The notes beneath the pieces are model-generated. The model was not told where the DNA came from and made no database searches. It worked only from the letters and a program-made list of their open reading frames with translations. Below are positions 11,736 to 24,345 of a stretch of DNA of 64,000 nucleotides, piece by piece (position 1 is the first letter of the stretch; every line of letters begins with the position of its first letter). The translations under genes and the position numbers were made by a program. The DNA comes from Leuctra nigra (Eukaryota > Arthropoda > Insecta > Plecoptera > Leuctridae), in the NCBI GenBank assembly GCA_934045905.1, contig OW203769.1, forward strand, positions 32,987,345-33,051,344, written 5' to 3'.

Positions 11736-12615
11736 TAAAGTCGAATTGTCTTGTTACATGGTAAAATTTATTTGAAGAAAAGATTTTATCAAAGACACTT
11801 CGACTTGACACTTTGACACTCGATTTGACACTTTTTATGTGGCAATAAGTCTTACCTATTCTGTAAATACTTGACCGATTGGCTGAAAAATTTGTATATT
11901 TGAAATTTAAACTTTATTGGAACATTATGATTTTCGATTTTTTAAATTTTAAGGAGAACTACAGAAAAAATTAAAGATTCGAGCCCAAAGAGTCAGAGGG
12001 GATAGTAATAATATGTAAACATATCGCTCAACTAGAGTTAATGCGCAGTGTGAAGAGAATCTTCCCGTTAGTTTCATTAAATCCAAACAGAATATTATGG
12101 CAGACGAATCATCCACATTATAGGTACTCTTTCTTCAAAAACAGTACGATCTCTGCTGGATGTATCATGTATATACCTATCAAGTGTGACATTTTTACAT
12201 CAATTTTGAACCCGCAGGAGCATGGTTAAATCTTGCAATCTGTTCTGATCAAAATATTGGAGGCAAAAATGTCTACAAGAGGATGTAGAATCAAATATCT
12301 GTAATAATAGAAATACCCTCTTCCCTGTGAGTGCAATAGTTTGGCAATACCGTGTTTTACAACTTAGACATATGTATAGGTGCGGGGGGATTCAGACATA
12401 TCAGAATCAGAAATATGACGAATGCCCTCAGATAATTAGTTGATGAGTGCGAGATCAATATCACTTTTCTGTGTTAGGCCGAGAAAGATGACATTTCGTT
12501 TTACAATGATATTATTCAATCAATGATATTATGTATCTATAGGATACTGCAATTTACATTTTTAAATGTAGGTATTTGAGAGTACAACAAACAGACTAAC
12601 AAAGGATAATTGGTC
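9338..12615. other. Intergenic, degenerate repeats only
   Basis: Holds poly(C) and poly(G) tracts (about 9504-9520, 9795-9818, 10295-10309), a small inverted pair around 10160-10255 (cccaattctgatggaat and its complement), and an AATC tetranucleotide array at about 11700-11732. The stretch 10560-10770 is GC-richer, with short open frames on both strands but no recognisable domain. No gene could be supported. Confidence 0.4.
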
Positions 12616-12623
12616 ATTTAAAC

Positions 12624-13270
12624 CAGGGACCCGAACCGGAACCTAGAACCGGTATGAACCTTTATAATTTCGGAACCGGAACCGGAACCGTTATACTTTT
12701 TTCCCCAAGAACCGGAACCGGAACCCGAACCTTTATAATCAATTAGGTTCTTAAAGGTTCTTAAAGGTTCTTTAAGGTTCCTTAAACATGTTCGATTTAA
12801 TTTTTTAGCACCTTGGCCATGATATTTTCAAAAAATATTGTTCCCAAAGTTGTAAAAAGTTTAATTTTTTGATAAAATGTCTATTAGTATTTTTTTATAC
12901 TTTTTTTAATTCTTGAAAATCCTTCATTTTCATATGATGCTCGAGTTTTCAATTTTTGAATCTGACTTCTACTATGAGAACAGCATTGCTGACAATTATG
13001 AAGCTCTGGCAAAATGAATGTGACTTCTGTACGCATATTACAGACACTACACCAGTGATTCATTCATAGGACAAAATCCAAATCCAATAATTCCATTAAA
13101 TTTGACATAATACTGAGAAGTGTTATAATCTACTTTGATTTAAAATTTGAGAACCGGAACCGAACCTTTAAGATTATTTGTTTAAGAACCGGAACCGGAA
13201 CCCGAACCTTTATAAAGTAAAATTGTGGAACCGGAACCGGAACCTTTATTAATAAAGGTTCGGGTCCCTG
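12624..13270. mobile_element. hAT-type MITE with GGTTCC iterons, copy 1
   Basis: Ends CAGGGACCCGAACC / GGTTCGGGTCCCTG with an exact 8-bp duplication ATTTAAAC (12616-12623, 13271-13278). Both subterminal regions consist of head-to-tail ccggaacc or aaggttc motifs. Related copies lie at 22908-23578 and 39324-40083. Confidence 0.9.
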
Positions 13271-13278
13271 ATTTAAAC

Positions 13279-13938
13279 TGATTAAAACTCATTTAAAGAC
13301 TGCAATGAGTTCAATTTCTATGTGACAACTGTTAACGTAGTATAGCATATATTCTAACTAAAAACATCATAAAAATCTAATTACTGTGTCCTAAGTACAC
13401 TCGATTAGTGAAAACCTGTGAAAACTAAATGCCATCATTCACGGCCCCACATCACATTACTTTTCAATGCTAGCTGTGCTCAGGCGCAATAGAAAGAATT
13501 ATTCCATACCGCAGTTTACATCGAAATATTTCCAGCGCTCGAGCCCAGGTCAACTTGGTTCAGGCTAAAAGTGTGGCATTGTTGATTAATCTTGGCCCTA
13601 GAAGTTGTAAATAGTCGTTTCAAATAGCGGTATTTTGATTAAGGAGTTGTTAAATGCATTACATTGATGTCAAACATCTGGCGGAGCAAGCAATTAGCAT
13701 TACTGATTGCCCAGAGAGTCTACCGGCAACAAATTCACTTCACTTCACTGAGCTTGGCACACATTCCTTCAGTGCTGTACCGAGGTTTGAAATTCATCGT
13801 GCAATTAACAGCAGTGACTCCGCTGAATTTCATCGCTCGAACAACGTTTTTTACTGTAAATAAATTGTCGGTGGATTAATGTGCTTTATTTTAATTATGA
13901 AGATCTAACAGCTAACTAAAACCACAACTAAAACGTTA
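13279..13938. other. Intergenic, no gene seen
   Basis: Two overlapping short open frames near 13654-13879 have no recognisable domain, start context or splice structure. Nothing else could be supported. Confidence 0.4.
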
Positions 13939-15265
13939 ATTGAGCGAGCGAAGCGAGCGTCTCCTTCTGGCTCTTTTGGCACGGACCTCTGTTTTTTTTT
14001 TGTTTTTTTTTTTTTTTTCTGTTACTGACGATATACAGGTCAGAGTTTTTCTTCGATCGAGCTGAAATTTTGCACACATGTACGTAACATTTCTGATTGT
14101 TGCAGACCCTAATTTTTTTGAAATCCATTGATTGGTTCAAATTTTAAAAAAATTAACTTTTGATTGGTTGTTTTGATCAAATTGAAATTTTGACAAGTCA
14201 TTACCCCCAACATTGTACCCAATCAAACAAAGTTTCAGCCAAATCCTCCCATTGGTTAAAATTTAAAACCATCTTTCCTGTGTTTTTAGAAATTTAAACT
14301 ATAACCGATTGAACGATCAACTTATAACTTCGCATGATGGTTGGGACCAACATTATCTGCATTTTTGACAATTTTCATACTAATCTGTGCTTAAATCCAA
14401 ACGTTATTGACATTTTACGGACTATTTGCGTGTTGGCTGTCAAATTCACGGCGACTTCGACTCTTCAGTTCAAGGCAAGGTAGTTAGAGCAGAAACTTTC
14501 AAACGCAAATGAAACTGATAATGACCGTTCAACAGTCGATCTGATATTGTGTAGACACACTTATATCATATGAGTGGTCTCAGGTATATTTTTTGAAGGA
14601 GATCCTGTGATTTTTGAAAATTAACACGGAACAGTTCAATCATAAAGGTTCAATCGATCAACTTAAAGCTTTGCATGGTTATTTGGACCAATATTTTAGG
14701 AATGTTTTGAGATTTCTATACAAATCTGTGGCGAAATTTTAGAATTATTGGCTTTTAATGACATTTTCGATAGACAGAATTTCGGTTCGAGGTGTTGCGC
14801 GTATCCGTGCTCGCTCATCAACGCGTTACTCAGATTCATTGGTTAAAATTTAAATAAATATCTCCTGATAGGCTGAAAAATGAAAACGGTCTTCGATAAT
14901 TCTGATCAAACTCATATTTTGCATGATCATTAAGACCAATATTGTCTCTTATTTTACAAAATTTCATCCCAATCAGTTAAGAACGTATGAAGTTATTTAC
15001 ATTTTTAATATCTGTCAGTAATGAAGTATCGAAATGAATGTTTTCCAGTGCCAATTGAAAATTGATTCTGATTTGCTTTATGAACCAGGTGCTTAGATGC
15101 TATTTTAAAGTTTCGATGAAAAGCAGACACTTGTAAGTTGATATCATAATCAATTCAATATGGATGTTACATATGTTTTCTGTGCGTTGTGTACGCATTT
15201 CCGGTTCGAGAATTTGCACGTACCCGTGCTCGCTCATCAACGCGTTACACTGAGCGTTTTCCTAG
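13939..15265 (+). mobile_element. Helentron-type non-autonomous element, copy B
   Basis: Begins ATTGAGCGAGCGAAGCGAGC and ends AACGCGTTACACTGAGCGTT then TTCCTAG. The 3' hairpin and the inverted GCTCGCTC just inside the end match copies A, C and D. A long T tract lies near 13986-14018. About 1.33 kb, almost identical along its full length to copy C, which begins 28 bp after it ends. Confidence 0.75.
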
Positions 15266-15293
15266 TGTAATTATTTAATAGGTACCTGTTTTT

Positions 15294-16620
15294 ATTGAGC
15301 GAGCGAAGCGAGCGTCTCCATTTGGCTCTTTTGGCACGGACCTCTGTTTTTTTTTTGTTTGTTTTTTTTTTTCTGTTACTGACGATATACAGGTCAGAGT
15401 TTTTCTTCGATCGAGCTGAAATTTTGCACACATGTACGTAACATTTCTGATTGTTGCAGACCCTAATTTTTTTGAAATCCATTGATTGGTTCAAATTTAA
15501 AAAAAAATAACTTTCGATTGGTTGTTTTGATCAAATTGAAATTTTGACAAGTCATTACCCCCAACATTGTACCCAATCAAACAAAGTTTCAGCCAAATCC
15601 TCTCATTGGTTAAAATTTAAAACCATCTTTCCTGTGTTTTTAGAAATTTAAACTATAACCGATTGAACGATCAACTTATAACTTCGCATGATGGTTGGGT
15701 CCAACATTATCTGCATTTTTGACAATTTTCATACTAATCTGTGTTTAAATCCAAACGTTATTGACATTTTACGGACTATTAGCGTGTTGGCTGTCAAATT
15801 CACGGCGACTTCGACTCTTCAGTTCAAGGCAAGGTACCTAGATAGTGCAGAAACTTTCAAACGCAAATGAAACTGATAATGACCGTTCAACAGTCGATCT
15901 GATATTGTGTAGACACACTTATATCATATGAGTGGTCTCAGGTATATTTTTTGAAGGAGATCCTGTGATTTTTGAAAATTAACACGGAACAGTTCAATCA
16001 TAAAGGTTCAATTGATCAACTTAAAGCTTTGCATGGTTATTTGGACCAATATTTTAGGAATGTTTTGAGATTTCTATACAAATCTGTGGCGAAATTTTAG
16101 AATTATTGGCTTTTAATGACATTTTCGATAGACAGAATTTCGGTTCGAGGTGTTGCGCGTATCCGTGCTCGCTCATCAACGCGTTACTCAGATTCATTGG
16201 TTAAAATTTAAATAAATATCTCCTGATCGGCTGAAAAATGAAAACGGTCTTCGATAATTCTGATCAAACTCATATTTTGCATGATCATTAAGACCAATAT
16301 TGTCTCTTATTTTACAAAATTTCATCCCAATCAGTTAAGAACGTATGAAGTTATTTACATTTTTAATATCTGTCAGTAATGAAGTATCGAAATGAATGTT
16401 TTCCAGTGCCAATTGAAAATTGATTCTGATTTGCTTTATGAACCAGGTGCTTAGATGCTATTTTAAAGTTTCGATGAAAAGCATACACTTTTAAGTTGAT
16501 ATCATAATCAATTCCATATGGATGTATATGTTTTCTGTGCGTTGTGTACGCATTTCCGGTTCGAGAATTTGCACGTACCCGTGCTCGCTCATCAACGCGT
16601 TACACTGAGCGTTTTCCTAG
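15294..16620 (+). mobile_element. Helentron-type non-autonomous element, copy C
   Basis: Same ends and order of internal motifs as copy B with only scattered substitutions and small indels. B and C are therefore a very recent tandem pair, by duplication or by rolling-circle insertion of a dimer. No coding capacity. Confidence 0.75.
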
Positions 16621-16892
16621 TTATTTTATTCTTGTTGCAAGGCAGGTACGTTTCGAAAATAAATTGTTTATGTTGATATGTATCTACACTTGGCACAACT
16701 AAAATTGGTCGTTCAATAAATCTGATTGACTGAATGTAAGATCGCACCATCAGAATTCAGTCTAAGCGATCTCATTGTCTCACTCTAGTAGGTGACCTCA
16801 CATTTCAATGATAACAACAAGTTTTGATTGTTACGGAACATGACCAGCAGTCATTCAAGTTTGTTTACTGACCAAATTTTGTTGTGCCGAGT

Positions 16893-16954
16893 GTACACCC
16901 ACCTCCAAGTGTTCGTACTGTGCTACCAGTACGAACACTTGGAGGTGGGTGTAC
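16893..16954. repeat. Perfect 27-bp palindromic hairpin
   Basis: Arm 16893-16919 (gtacacccacctccaagtgt and seven more bases) is perfectly complementary to 16928-16954, with an 8-nt loop gtgctacc. The surroundings (16621-17432) are otherwise featureless AT-rich DNA. A degenerate relative occurs at about 24898-24985. Confidence 0.85.
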
Positions 16955-17432
16955 CTGCTAATGTATTTGCTCTGAAGAATCTGGATCTTGATGCATCATG
17001 TTACAATATTTCCTGTGATTCACAGGTTCTATAAATTTAGATTTTCTTACCCAACTAAATTACGGATTGGGTAAGTCTGGTGGATCTTGTTTTCGAACGA
17101 ATCAATGCGTGATTCTTTCAAAAAGTATTTTTGGAAGCTAATACTACACAATTATATTTTTTTAACATCCGGTTTTACAATAACATACTGGCATGATGCA
17201 AGTCTCTGGGCATTGATTTAGGAACGGGACATAGAGTTAGTAGAGAATGTTGGTTATGTTCTATCGAATGATCTCAGTATATTGTTGTTCATACCTAAAA
17301 TAATGACAGTTGTTCTGCAGCAAAATATACTTTGACTCGAAGGTCCGAAATGAAACGTCCTTATATTTTAAGGAATCCTTATTAAAGCTACTCTTATATC
17401 CATCTTATAATGTATTATATTGTGTGTAATTA

Positions 17433-18260
17433 TACCGGGTGGCGCAAAAAAAAATCCCCGTGATTGAGAGGTCACTATATCGAAACTATTATAGATAGGA
17501 TTCTGAAATTTTAACACATATTAGAAAACATACCAAAATTTAATATGTGCAAGTTTCAAAAACATTACTATCGTAGGAAAAAAGTAACAGCTCTTCAAAC
17601 TCGGTTGTCAAAAAATTGATTATACGGAGCTCAAATAGCGCGCGTCGAGAAAACTTCCAATGGCCGGGACGCTGTTTCTTCAAAACTACGTACGATATCA
17701 AGCTGAAAATTTCAAATTATATTGAAGATATATTAAGATCGATTGTGTAAAAATTTCAGTCAATTTGAATGAATGGAACGAAAATTATGGAATCTTGAAG
17801 TTGAGCGTAAAATCAGAAAATGAAGGTTATTTCTAAACTATTACACACGTTATAAAAGTGATTCTTTTCCCACTATTCTGTTTTCAAGCTCAACTTCAAG
17901 ATTCCATATTTTTCGTTCCATTGATTCAAATTGATTGAAATTTTTACACAATCGATCCTAATCTATTTTGAATATAATTTGAAATTTTCAGCTTGATATC
18001 GTACGCAGTTTTGAAGAAACAGCGTCCCGGCCATTGGAAGTTTTCTCCACGAGCGCTATTTGAGCTCCGTTTAATCTATTATTTGACAACCAAATTTGAA
18101 CAGCTGTAACTTTTTTCCTAGAATAGTAATGTTTTTGAAACTTGCACATATTAAATTTTGGTATGTTTTCTAATATGCGTACAAATTTCAGAATCCTATC
18201 TATAATAGTTTCGATATAGTGACCTCTCAATCAGGGTTTTTTTTTTTGCGCCACCCGGTA
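17433..18260. mobile_element. Long foldback element, TACCGGGTGGCGC ends
   Basis: 828 bp made almost wholly of two inverted arms of roughly 385 bp around a short centre near 17850. Ends TACCGGGTGGCGCA and the complement, flanked by TA on each side. The open frame on the - strand across one arm has no domain and is treated as chance. Confidence 0.8.
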
Positions 18261-18466
18261 TAGTGGTGCACACAATGAACAAACAGCAACACATTATGAC
18301 ATATGAGGACAAATGTCCCCAAGGGTCATATCTTGTATGTTTTGTACCTGATGATTGGAAATAAAACTTACTACACACACTTTAGCTCTAGCACATCTGT
18401 CAAATAATGATTTTTTAATGGTAAAATCGCACTCGGGACGAGAATCATGTCTCAATAAATCGCGAC

Positions 18467-18835
18467 AAGTTGCGATTCGACAGCATTTTGGCGCCATCTA
18501 TCACCACGCGACTCCGACTCCTCCCCGTGCTCGTTGTTTTCCAATTAGTAAATCGCGTAAGTTGCGATTCGACAGCATTTTGGCGCCATCTATCACCACG
18601 CGACTCCGACTCCTCCCCGTGCTCGTTGTTTTCCAATGAGTAAATCGCGTAAGTTGCGATTCGACAGCATTTTGGCGCCATCTATCACCACGCGACTCCG
18701 ACTCCTCCCCGTGCTCGTTGTTTTCCAATTAGTAAATCGCGTAAGTTGCGATTCGACAGCATTTTGGCGCCATCTATCACCACGCGACTCCGACTCCTCC
18801 CCGTGCTCGTTGTTTTCCAATTAGTAAATCGCGTA
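18467..18835. repeat. Four tandem copies of a 92-bp unit
   Basis: Units begin at 18467, 18559, 18651 and 18743 (aagttgcgattcgacagc) and are nearly identical. The unit length is not a multiple of three, so the open frames across the array shift from unit to unit and are not a gene. Confidence 0.9.
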
Positions 18836-19449
18836 AGTGAGGGTTTGCGATCACTTGAACGTTTTAAAGATATTCTCTTACTTCTGTTATTTACAAAACT
18901 AATGCCCAGTTGTGAAATAACAAAAACAGACAAAAGATGCGAAAAGGGCCCGTGAATCGAAATGCCTGGGACTATTGTATACTATAAAGTTCCTGATTCG
19001 ACGGACATCCGATTGACGGACATATGAATTATCTTTGCACTGAATCCATTTGAATCAGGAATGTTGCTCTTGGAAAATATTTTTCTGGCAAAGTTAATTC
19101 GTATATTTCTTCGTAAATGGAGATTTTTTAAAAATTAAAGTTTTAACGTTTTTAGAGTGAAATATTTGGTTCATAGAATAAGAGTTAGTTTTTAAATATC
19201 TTTGACAATAGCCCTGCGACGGAAATGAAGGCGTGAACACCATTAAAGAGTATTAAAAATTGTTGATTATTTAATTCGAAATTTATTTAGTAAAGTATAG
19301 TATTTAGTATTCACATTAGTATTTATTTAATTATTAGTATTAGTATTTATTAGTATTAATTAGTATTAAAGTCTAAGGTATTAATATTTAGTATTAATAT
19401 CGTTCATTTTACTGTGTAATAGCGTCAGATCACAGCAGCACTACACTTT

Positions 19450-19996
19450 CGCACAACCAAGATCAGTTCTGCACTCTAGTGGTAGAGATGTGGTACTAGA
19501 GGAAAGGGTTCAACATTCAATTATCCATAAGGAACCTGTAGAGTTTGGATACCTCTACATCATACACTATTAAACATAGAACCATAAAAATTGTAAGTAG
19601 TATAGAAAAGATTATGCTTATTCGATCTGTCACCTCAGAAATGCATTTATTGTGTCTAAATAATTATAAAATAACTTTCCGTATGAAGCTAATACGGCTT
19701 ATACTGTAGCCTGATTGGTCTGTTGAACCATTTCCTGTACTCTGATTGGCTGCTGCATTTCATGTTTGCATGATAATTACGCTGCAATTTAACCTCGGAG
19801 AAAAATTCTGAGGTGACAGATCGATAAAGCATAATCTTTTCTATACTCGTTACTTTTTTCAGGGTTCTATGTTTAATAGTGTATGAAGTAGAGGTATCCA
19901 AACTCTACAGGTTCCTTATGGAGAAATGAATGTTGAACCCTTTCCTCTAGTACCACATCTCCACCACAAGAGTGCAGAGCTGATCTTGATTGTGCG
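19450..19996. mobile_element. Foldback element
   Basis: The left arm starts cgcacaaccaagatca and the right arm ends tgatcttgattgtgcg. Complementarity extends about 190 bp inward on each side, with mismatches. Flanking 18836-19449 contains an AT-rich agtatta simple repeat (about 19286-19405), and 19997-21010 shows no supportable gene. Confidence 0.7.
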
Positions 19997-21440
19997 ATAT
20001 ATTTTTCTCATTTACGAAGTCTTTGTCAGAAAAAATCTCGCACCCCGGGCCAGTCCGCCGCTGCTGGCAGTGAACTGCCCTCAGCATTCGGAAATAAATA
20101 ACCCGTACTGGACTTTCATTTCTGAGACCTGGGTTCGGACCTAGTCCGCCATGTATAGACTTTCGTGTGTTTTCCCAAGTCGTTCATCGCCAATGACAGG
20201 CGCGAGCATCGCCTAGCTGTCGAGTCGCTTATAAATACTGTTTGTAGCAAATGAAAATATCTCTGAGCGTCTGGACTCTCACCTGTGTCGTAACTGCGTG
20301 CGTCGTTAATGCTCGTTATTACTGCTCGATTGCCAAGCCGAGATATTCCAAACATCGAAATGAGGATGTCATCTCTTAAGGCAATAAATCAAAAGGTTTC
20401 GGCAATAGAAAATGATTTTATTGCCCATTATAGTCTCACTTACCAAAAATTCGAATAATGTTATAATTTAAAAAAAATATATATTGCGGGGAAATGCGGC
20501 CAGAAGGGTGCGTAGGTACTACACGCGTAAAAAGTGTGTAAAAACATTGTAAAAAGCGTGCTTTGTGGGACCAACGTCCCCCCTAGTACACGATACAATT
20601 TTCTTTATTCACACCAAAAATACGCAAGATTATGAGATAAGATGAATTAAGATACAAGCGCTGGGCCGTTTGATGAAATTGAGAGAGATACGTTGTTTCA
20701 TCAGTGGGTGTAACTGTGATAGGATGTTCACATGATCAGTCTGATTGTATATTAGTAGCTCTTTTTCATTTTTGCTTCGTGCCTTGTTAATTAGGCGCCG
20801 GTTATTCAACAAAACCGCGCAAAACAATGAAATTTCCGATACGATTGCGGATAGGAGACCATGCCCGTGAACCAATTGATCTCAAATTTTTATCATGATT
20901 AGATGAAAGACAAACCTAGGGTAATTACTTGACATATTTTTTAAATTAAATTTCATACGGCACCCAGCGAGACAAGAAAATATACAATTTTTCACCAAAA
21001 ATCAACTAATTATCTAGTGGAGCGGTCGCTCCACGCCAGCCAAGTCGTACGGCGCGCGCACACACTCATTTAAAAAGGCTGGAGCAAACCCACTTTTACT
21101 GTAAGCATCAAAGTGGCATTTTCGGCCTACTGGATCTTAAAATTGGAAAATCTCACATTGTTGCGATATATCTTAATTTCGAGCTATGACCCACCCTACA
21201 ACATATACCAAATTTGGGAACAATAGGTTACGCCCTTTGCGCGCTAGAGGGCCGTGAAAACAGTGTTTTAGGGCGGTTTTCATAATAATAATCTCAGTAG
21301 TAGTAGGGTGGAGCTAAAATATGGTAAACAGGCCACAGCATAAACGGCTTAACCGATTGATTTAAAAATTTTACCACATATGCACTTTTGGCGTCTGAGG
21401 TGCCTTTTGCCTTTTGCTTTTGCTTTTGCTTTTACTGGTT

Positions 21441-22340
21441 TTATGCCGCCATTTTGAAACCGGAAGTGACGTCATGTCTCGTCAACGGCTGGACCGATTG
21501 GAACGAAAATTGCGCCAAACGATCCAGACGGTCATCTTTATGCATGATAAGTAGCAAAAGACTAAACATTATGTTAAAGAAACCGGAAATGACGTAATGA
21601 AATTTGAAATACATCGATTGGCTTTTTGGCAACAAAGATTGATCCGACTATTTTGATATTTATGTAACGTATGTACTTTTGACGTCTCATGTGACTTGTT
21701 ATAAAACCAACCGGAAGCCGCCATTTTGAAACCGGAAGTGACATCATATCTCAATAACGGCTCAATAGATTTCAACGAAACCAGCGCAAAACAATTTAGA
21801 CGGTCAACTTTATGTATTATCATCAATAATATTTGCAGTTTCTCATACCTAAACCGGAAATGACGTCACACATTTTAATAATCTCACAAATTTTTATTTT
21901 GATGCAATAAATATACTATTTGAGACAGCTTATAAAATTATAATCATGTTTCAAATATACTTCAAGGGGTCAGAGATTTCAGCCGCCATTTTTAAACCGG
22001 AAGTAACGTCATATCTCAAAAACTGGTAGACAAATCGGTATGAAACTAGCGCCAAACGATTCGGATGGCCATCTCTATGGAATATGAACAGTACAAATAG
22101 AATTTTCCTATTTATGAGACCGGAAATGACGTCATTCAAATGTATAAATTATTATAATTCCCTCCTATACAATAAATACATATTCAGAAAGCTTAAAATG
22201 ATACACATCATTTATAGAAATAAATTCTATGTGGCATTGCAGAAAGTTCAGCAGCCATTTTGAAAACCGAAGTGTTTCCATATCTCGGAACTGGGTTGAC
22301 TGATTGGAATGAAACCTTTGCTATTCTTCGTGAAAGATCA
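21441..22340. repeat. Left-arm array of TGACGTCA/CCGGAAGT modules
   Basis: Degenerate units each contain gccgccattttgaaaccgga followed by agtgacgtcat-type sequence and an accgattgga-type phrase. Counterparts in inverted orientation lie in the right arm. Confidence 0.75.
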
Positions 22341-22488
22341 TTTAAAGCAATTATTTAGGACCATACGCTGCTATTCATTAGTGGTAACGAAATTGTAAAG
22401 GGTGATGATTTTTTAAAAGAATTTAGTAATTGTTCATTTCATATGTGTCACAAGTTGTTAGAATAAACTAAAAAAAGGAGTGATATCC

Positions 22489-22886
22489 CCATAAAAAACA
22501 CTTCGTGTAAAAATACCAGCCAAGTCTCTTCAACTAAAAAAAAAATATGAAATCTAAAAATTCTGCACTGAAAAGTAGTGATATCAAAAAATTAGCCAAG
22601 TCAAAACTTTATTTGAAAATCAAAAAATACTTGGCGCATCGTTTTTTTTAGGGCATTATAGGTATACTATGTATATGTATATTTCATGTATAATTTATAA
22701 TTGGCTTATACTTCCAAGCTATTTAAGTACACGATGCGCCAAGTATTTTTTGATTTTCAAATAAAGTTTTGACTTGGCTAATTTTTTGATATCACTACTT
22801 TTCAGTGCAGAATTTTTAGATTTCATATTTTTTTTTAGTTGAAGAGACTTGGCTGGTATTTTTACACGAAGTGTTTTTTATGGGGA
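22489..22886. mobile_element. Inner foldback element (left)
   Basis: The arms (aaaaaacacttcgtgta... and complement) pair over about 160 bp with few mismatches around a centre near 22690. The ends resemble those of the foldback at 28860-30136, which occupies the mirrored position in the giant inverted repeat. Confidence 0.8.
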
Positions 22887-22907
22887 TTACTAATTACCGA
22901 AGCAAAA

Positions 22908-23578
22908 CAGGGAGCAGAACCTTTATGAATAAAGGTTCGGGTTCCGGTTCCGGTTCTGAAACAAATATTCTTAAAGGTTCGGTTCCGGTCCCGGTTCCTG
23001 CATAAAGGTTCGGTTCCGGTTCCGGTTCTAAAATTTTAAATCAAACTATATTATAAAACTTCAGTATTTACCTATGTCAAATTTAATGGAATTATTGGAT
23101 TTGGATTTTCGTATGAATGCAAGCACTGGTGTAGGCAGTGTCTGTATAAAATTCACAGGATGGTGCGCAGAGTAAATATCAGAGGAGACAGTATAGTGGC
23201 TGCAAGTTTCTCCATAAGACAACGTAAACATTCATTTTTCCTGAGCTATCATATTCAAATTGTCGGCAATGCAGTTCTCATCGCAGTAGTCAGATTCAAA
23301 AATTGAAAACTCGAGCAGCGTTTGCATAATGAAGAATTATTATTTCTTATCAAGAATTAAAAACTTCTACAAAAAATACATTTTGGAAATTTTATCAAAA
23401 AATAAACATTATACATCTTTGTGAATAATATTATATCCAACTAATATATATGATTTTTTTATTAAAAGAAGGAACCTTAAAGAACCTTTAAGAACCTTAT
23501 TGATTATAAAGGTTCGGGTTCCGGTTCCGGTTTTTTGGGAAAAAAGTATAACGGTTCCGGTTCCGGTTTGGGTCCCTG
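22908..23578. mobile_element. hAT-type MITE with GGTTCC iterons, copy 2
   Basis: Ends CAGGGAGCAGAACC / GGTTTGGGTCCCTG with the same iterated ggttccggttcc subterminal sequence as 12624-13270. The flanking duplication is only partial (GCAAAA on both sides). Confidence 0.75.
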
Positions 23579-23667
23579 GCAAAATATTAAAAATATACCA
23601 AGAGATAACCCTAAGTTTGTCTTTTATCAAATCAAGATTAAAATTTCAAATCATATCGTCAACTCAC

Positions 23668-23874
23668 TTTGTCTGCAATCGCATCTGCAACACGCTGCAA
23701 TATGTTCGCATTGTTTCCGCTGCTGATGTCGCCACAAGGGTCATCTCTGCTAATAACTGTTTCCCGCCTGGCACGGCACGAGGAAGTGGCGACACCGGCT
23801 GGTTGTACAGTTACTTCCCGATGTCCAGCTTGCGTGCTCTGCGCCGCCGTCAAACCGGTATGCACTTGATCCAT
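23668..23874 (-). CDS. Possible isolated first exon, unknown protein
   Basis: ATG at 23874 opens 69 codons (MDQVHTGLTAAQ...) ending at a strong GTGAGT donor at 23667. The segment is GC-rich against its AT-rich surroundings and the upstream in-frame TGA fits a true start. No family is recognised and no following exon could be joined. It lies between two hAT MITEs inside the giant inverted repeat, so it may be a captured gene fragment or part of a transposase gene. Confidence 0.3.
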
Positions 23875-24027
23875 GAACTTGAAACTGAAAGCCACCCTGA
23901 TTCTCCAACTGTTTTCACTTGTCTTTCACGCGAGTGCTCATCAGCGCCGTAAGAGTTGCATGCAGTGAGACGATGTCGAAGATGGGGAAGTTACAGAATC
24001 AAACTCGCGAAGATTGTTGGATTTGAT

Positions 24028-24289
24028 CAGGCGCGTAGAAACTACATTTGTAAGGGGGGGGGGGGATATACTTGTAAAAGAACTTAAACTGGAGAGTGTC
24101 TAAGAATACAGGGAGGGGGGGGGCCTGACAATTTCAGGTATGAATTTTGTGCATTTCTACGCGATTGTAACACATTTTTTTTTTTTATCTTGACATATAA
24201 ATGTTCTAACACTGAGTTCTAAGAACATAGGGAGGGGAATTGGGTCAGAGGGTGGGGGATTCCCCCCCCCCCCTCTTCCTACGCGCCTG
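24028..24289. mobile_element. hAT-type MITE, CAGGCGCGTAG ends, copy 1
   Basis: 262 bp, ends CAGGCGCGTAGA / CTACGCGCCTG, exact 8-bp duplication GATTTGAT (24020-24027, 24290-24297). Contains several runs of G and C of 8 or more. The same family occurs at 36819-36923, 37974-38569 and 38185-38496. Confidence 0.9.
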
Positions 24290-24345
24290 GATTTGATGAG
24301 GATTTTATTTTTGTTTTTTTCTAGTGAAGAACGGGATATTTTAGC

